Below are positions 61,336 through 64,000 of a stretch of 64,000 bases of DNA, in pieces. How positions within the stretch are numbered: the first letter of the stretch is position 1; each line of letters starts with the position of its first letter. The position numbers and the translations under genes were made by a program. The stretch comes from CAKZNE01 sp963976435 (lineage in GTDB: Bacteria > Bacteroidota > Bacteroidia > Flavobacteriales > Schleiferiaceae), in NCBI GenBank assembly GCA_963976435.1, contig CAXBKQ010000014.1, forward strand, positions 41,555-105,554. Reading direction: 5' to 3'. The notes beneath the pieces were generated by a model. The model was not told where the DNA came from, made no database searches, and saw only the letters and a program-made list of their open reading frames with translations.

Positions 61336-62073
61336 TTATTCAATCGACATTGAATTTATTTCAATTTTTGAATTAGTTGCTATTCTAAATCCCAAATCAT
61401 CAATTTTGAATAGGCTCGGGTGACTTCTTCTTCGATTTGTAGCCATAATACTTCTTTCCTCATCAAACCATCCACCGCCACGAAAAATTCGGTAACTTCC
61501 ATAAACTGTTTCATCATAAATATCTGAGCACCATTCCCAAACATTTCCAAGCATATCATATAAACCCCAATCATTAGGTGCCTTTTGCCCTACCCTTCTA
61601 GTTTGATTATTAGAATTGTTTTTATACCATGCTATTTTATCCAATTCTCCGTGTCTAATTTCTTTTTTACCAGCCTGACAAGCAAATTGCCACTCGGCCT
61701 CTGTTGCTAATCTAAAACCATTAGCCTTTGCATTGAATTTTATAATTCCTGATTTTATTTCAGGAGAATAGCATTTATCCTTTCCTAAAAAGTCAGATAA
61801 ACTATTACAAAAATTTACAGCATCCAACCAGGAAACAGACTCCACCGGTAGTTCATTTCCAACAAATGTAGATGGGTTCATATTCATTAAAGCCTGGTAA
61901 AATTCCTGTGTTACCGGAAACTTGGAAAGTTCAAAGCTCTTAATATCCACCAACCAAGATTTCTTTGTTCGGTCATCTCGCATCATTATTTGTCCAGATG
62001 GGATGGAAACAAAGTATTTGGAGATTTGGTGGATGTCAAATTTTTTCTTTTCCACGATTCTATTTTGAACCAA
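61336..62073 (-). CDS. SUMF1-like protein (formylglycine-generating-enzyme fold) lacking active-site cysteines
   Basis: 245 residues from TTG 62073, or 239 from GTG 62055; no ATG lies before the domain and an in-frame stop precedes the TTG directly. The FGE-sulfatase fold is clear: FELSKFPVTQEFYQALM (about 49-65), GFRLATEAEWQFACQAG, NDWGLYDMLGNVWEWCSD and FRGGGWFDEE, ending LGFRIATNS. The C-terminal segment that carries the two copper-binding cysteines in true FGE (after RGGS) contains none here, so formylglycine formation is unlikely. No signal peptide. Relatives GldJ/GldK and other lectin-like members use the fold for binding. It is flanked by spacers of 169 and 268 bases. Confidence 0.75.
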   Translation of the reverse strand: MVQNRIVEKKKFDIHQISKYFVSIPSGQIMMRDDRTKKSWLVDIKSFELSKFPVTQEFYQALMNMNPSTFVGNELPVESVSWLDAVNFCNSLSDFLGKDKCYSPEIKSGIIKFNAKANGFRLATEAEWQFACQAGKKEIRHGELDKIAWYKNNSNNQTRRVGQKAPNDWGLYDMLGNVWEWCSDIYDETVYGSYRIFRGGGWFDEERSIMATNRRRSHPSLFKIDDLGFRIATNSKIEINSMSIE

Positions 62074-62341
62074 TTAATTCTATTCTTAATGATTTACCAG
62101 ACTATTAAATATACAATTTAGATTGGCAATAATAATAGGAATTTAGAAACAAATTTTAATTAAATTTACTCAATACTATTCTTCCCAATAGTAGAGATAT
62201 TATGGAGGATTTACCAGAAAAGTTACCAATCCAAGTGTGAAAATCGTCCTGTTTTGGTGATACATGGATTTCTCTTATCGTTTCTTTTACTTCTTAACTT
62301 CTTTTTTGAACGCCCAATTGGTCAAAAAACAATATTTAAAA
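62074..62341. other. Divergent spacer with no clear elements
   Basis: 268 bases between the SUMF1-like gene and the CxxC protein. It is AT-rich with no hairpin terminator, tRNA or TAnnTTTG box that I would defend. CTGTTTTGGTGATA at 62249-62262 recurs with one change at 54789-54802. Confidence 0.4.
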
Positions 62342-63793
62342 ATGAGGACAACTAAGCCAAGGAATATATTTAAAGTACGGATCTTAATGCTCACTTTACT
62401 TTTATCATCAAGCCAAATCTTTGCTAAGGGGCCTACTTTATTTTTAAAACTAGATCCTGATTTATGTATTAACTGCTACGCAGTAATGTCCCAGATTAAA
62501 AAGGTAAGTGACAAATTTGATATAGTTGTAAATATCCCTGGCTACAGCGAAAGGGAAATCAACTCCTTTGTTTCCAACATAATAAAATTGGAAAATTTCA
62601 AGTCAATTCAAGATGAAGCTTTATCAGCTAGAAATTTGGCAATAAGAAAAAATCAATATTTAATTACTGATAGCTCAGGAGTAGAACTCCTTCAAGGCAG
62701 TACTGAAAATATTCAATTATTAGTCAATATATATCTAAAAAATGAAGTGCCTAAAATTAATATTACGGATCATTTTGAGGATTCATTAGATCTTGGAATA
62801 TCTAGGAGGTCTAGAATTATTTGCCAGAATGATGATATATTTATTCTCGATGGTTTTTATGATAAATTATTTCGTGTAAGCCCAAAGGGAGCGGATAGAA
62901 TTGACTTATCCAGCCATGCTCCAGAAATTTACAAGGAAATATATGGAAACCTCCAGGTTTATGAACAGGTAAAGAAAATTAAAAATGATTTTTCCTCAGC
63001 TGTAATTTTAAAAATCCTGTATGTCCAACAAAGAGGAGATTCTTTAGTTTTTCTTACTGCTATAAGTGATCTGGTTAAAAATAAGGACAAGAAAAACACA
63101 ATAATTTTGCGTCAAAGAAGGATTATCATTAATTATCATAATGACAAAATACTGTCTATTAAAAAAATTAAAAATATTCCTGATAAATTGGCGGTTGGAG
63201 ATCATGCCTTTGTGGCCTTGGAAAATAAATTCATCTTTGCTTTGCCGAGCACTGAGCTTAAGAAAATAAATGATGACTACCAGTATCTAGGAATCTTCGA
63301 GGGAGATAGTGCTGAAATTAAATATTTAAGTCGTTTAGAAAACATTTTCCCTGAACAAGTATTTAAAGATTATATCTTTACTAGCACATCAATTTATTTT
63401 GACAACTATCCCTTAATTACAATACTATTGGCACCTTACTTAATAATAGCCAATGATAAGAGCTATTTTATTGATAAATATGAAGATTATTTTATCGATG
63501 AAGACAGGTCAAAGTTTAGTCTCAAATTTAATTTCAAAAACCTTGACTCCTACCTTTATGGCAACAAAATTATTTCCATTTGCCTCTACAATGACCAAAT
63601 TTATCTTGATAGGTTTATGATTGAAAATGGAGAGCTTATCCAACAATTTTCTATAAACCTAAGCCATTTTTACCCTGACTTAGACAATTTAAATGGCACA
63701 AGACTTATTCAATTTTATGATAGCAAAAATATCCTTTCGTTGTCAAAGGGGAGCTTAGTGGATATTATTCTGCCATCAGAACTTTTAAATTGA
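62342..63793 (+). CDS. Unrecognised secreted protein with N-terminal CxxC and propeller-like body
   Basis: 483 residues from the ATG at 62342; an earlier in-frame ATG at 62264 would add 26 residues before the signal peptide. Signal peptide about 1-28 (ends IFAKG). The mature N-terminus LFLKLDPDLCINCYAVM has a CxxC followed by a helix and the strand IVVNIPG, as in thioredoxin-like or thiol-sensing domains. From about 150 to 480 the sequence is strand-rich (IICQNDDIFILDGFYDKLFRVS and similar), like a 6-bladed propeller. I do not recognise a family. Codon use is strongly AT-rich, as expected for a recently acquired or fast-evolving gene. Confidence 0.5.
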   Translation: MRTTKPRNIFKVRILMLTLLLSSSQIFAKGPTLFLKLDPDLCINCYAVMSQIKKVSDKFDIVVNIPGYSEREINSFVSNIIKLENFKSIQDEALSARNLAIRKNQYLITDSSGVELLQGSTENIQLLVNIYLKNEVPKINITDHFEDSLDLGISRRSRIICQNDDIFILDGFYDKLFRVSPKGADRIDLSSHAPEIYKEIYGNLQVYEQVKKIKNDFSSAVILKILYVQQRGDSLVFLTAISDLVKNKDKKNTIILRQRRIIINYHNDKILSIKKIKNIPDKLAVGDHAFVALENKFIFALPSTELKKINDDYQYLGIFEGDSAEIKYLSRLENIFPEQVFKDYIFTSTSIYFDNYPLITILLAPYLIIANDKSYFIDKYEDYFIDEDRSKFSLKFNFKNLDSYLYGNKIISICLYNDQIYLDRFMIENGELIQQFSINLSHFYPDLDNLNGTRLIQFYDSKNILSLSKGSLVDIILPSELLN

Positions 63794-63901
63794 ATAAAAA
63801 GGGATATCACATCTGTCCATAATAAGTTTAGTTAAATAAATTTTTATTTGATAATCAATCTTTTAACAGAGAAAATTTGGGATGATCAAAACTAACCCAT
63901 A

Positions 63902-64000
63902 TTAATCCAGGTATTCCTTAATACAAAATTTCCAGAAAGTCTGTTCAAGTTTTTTTTGGTCAAAACCAATAAGGGAATTTTGTTCGGAGCTTATTTTGGC
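63902..64000 (-). CDS. C-terminal fragment of a minus-strand gene (cut by window end)
   Basis: The minus strand from base 64000 is open for 32 codons to a TAA at 63902-63904. The translated end contains EQTFWKFCIKEYLD, a plausible protein C-terminus, and no other stop. Its identity cannot be told; an accidental open frame is possible. Confidence 0.35.
   Translation of the reverse strand, partial: AKISSEQNSLIGFDQKKLEQTFWKFCIKEYLD

Noticed and set aside
1..64000. CRISPR, prophage, insertion sequence, tRNA or rRNA
   Set aside because: No regularly spaced repeats, transposase or integrase motifs, phage structural genes, or cloverleaf sequences were seen in any spacer.

Overview
The window is a contiguous, gene-dense piece of an AT-rich chromosome from a member of Bacteroidota, most likely Flavobacteriales (Cryomorphaceae/Schleiferiaceae-like; this rank is an inference). 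The basis is: type IX secretion (T9SS) sorting domains of both type A and type B, a PUR-family DUF3276 protein, Bacteroidota-type gene orders (pyrG-yidC, nusB-DUF1573-yajC-ybbR-coaE, parA-parB-DUF5683-dapB-lepB-wbqC), long Bacteroidota-style NusB and QueA, and several perfect TAnnTTTG promoter elements, the -7 box of the phylum. I see no tRNA, rRNA, CRISPR array, prophage or insertion sequence.

Layout. 1-5078 (minus): a large periplasmic TPR protein, an outer-membrane beta-barrel and an OsmC protein cut by the window edge. 5257-10365: an FtsE-like ATPase, two glycosyltransferases, queA and a secreted propeller-like protein. 10366-10946: a non-coding spacer with two related imperfect palindromes. 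10947-14494: a stand-alone cheR-cheB pair overlapping a secreted endonuclease/phosphatase-family gene, then an Omp28-like lipoprotein. 14569-18486 (minus): pyrG-yidC-DUF6438. 18562-25214 (minus): guaB, three SurA/parvulin-type periplasmic chaperones and a MoxR ATPase. 25347-32371 (minus): two tandem paralogous T9SS type B surface proteins of about 1145 residues. 32538-36971 (minus): YwqK-like MORN protein, mnmA, a T9SS subtilase and a nitronate monooxygenase in one tight unit. 37074-38620 (minus): a polyprenyl-phosphate-type glycosyltransferase and DUF4199. 38727-38825: the signal recognition particle RNA. 38951-41740: transaldolase-like fsa, sua5/tsaC and a GT-C-like membrane protein.

41737-46297 (minus): leucine dehydrogenase, nusB, DUF1573, yajC, a YbbR-domain protein and coaE. 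46424-49245: an ABC exporter, a PUR-family protein and a convergent FMN reductase. 49424-54725: the parAB-DUF5683-dapB-lepB-wbqC operon. 54814-57619: an SH3-domain protein and an acyl-CoA carboxylase beta subunit. 57748-59466: a CstB-like persulfide dioxygenase/rhodanese fusion and a small rhodanese behind a promoter that overlaps a perfect 18-bp palindrome. 59541-63793: a subtilase with a long insertion, a SUMF1-like protein lacking the catalytic cysteines, and an unrecognised secreted CxxC protein. A fragment of a minus-strand gene closes the window.

Taken together the window is dominated by housekeeping and by envelope biogenesis: protein insertion (YidC, YajC, SRP RNA), signal peptidase, periplasmic folding, T9SS cargo and glycosylation. 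The most interesting leads are the TPR/barrel pair, the orphan CheR-CheB module, the tandem T9SS adhesins, the sulfide/persulfide operon with its palindrome, and the accessory-looking 61-64 kb end. I found no clear-cut new defence or mobile system.
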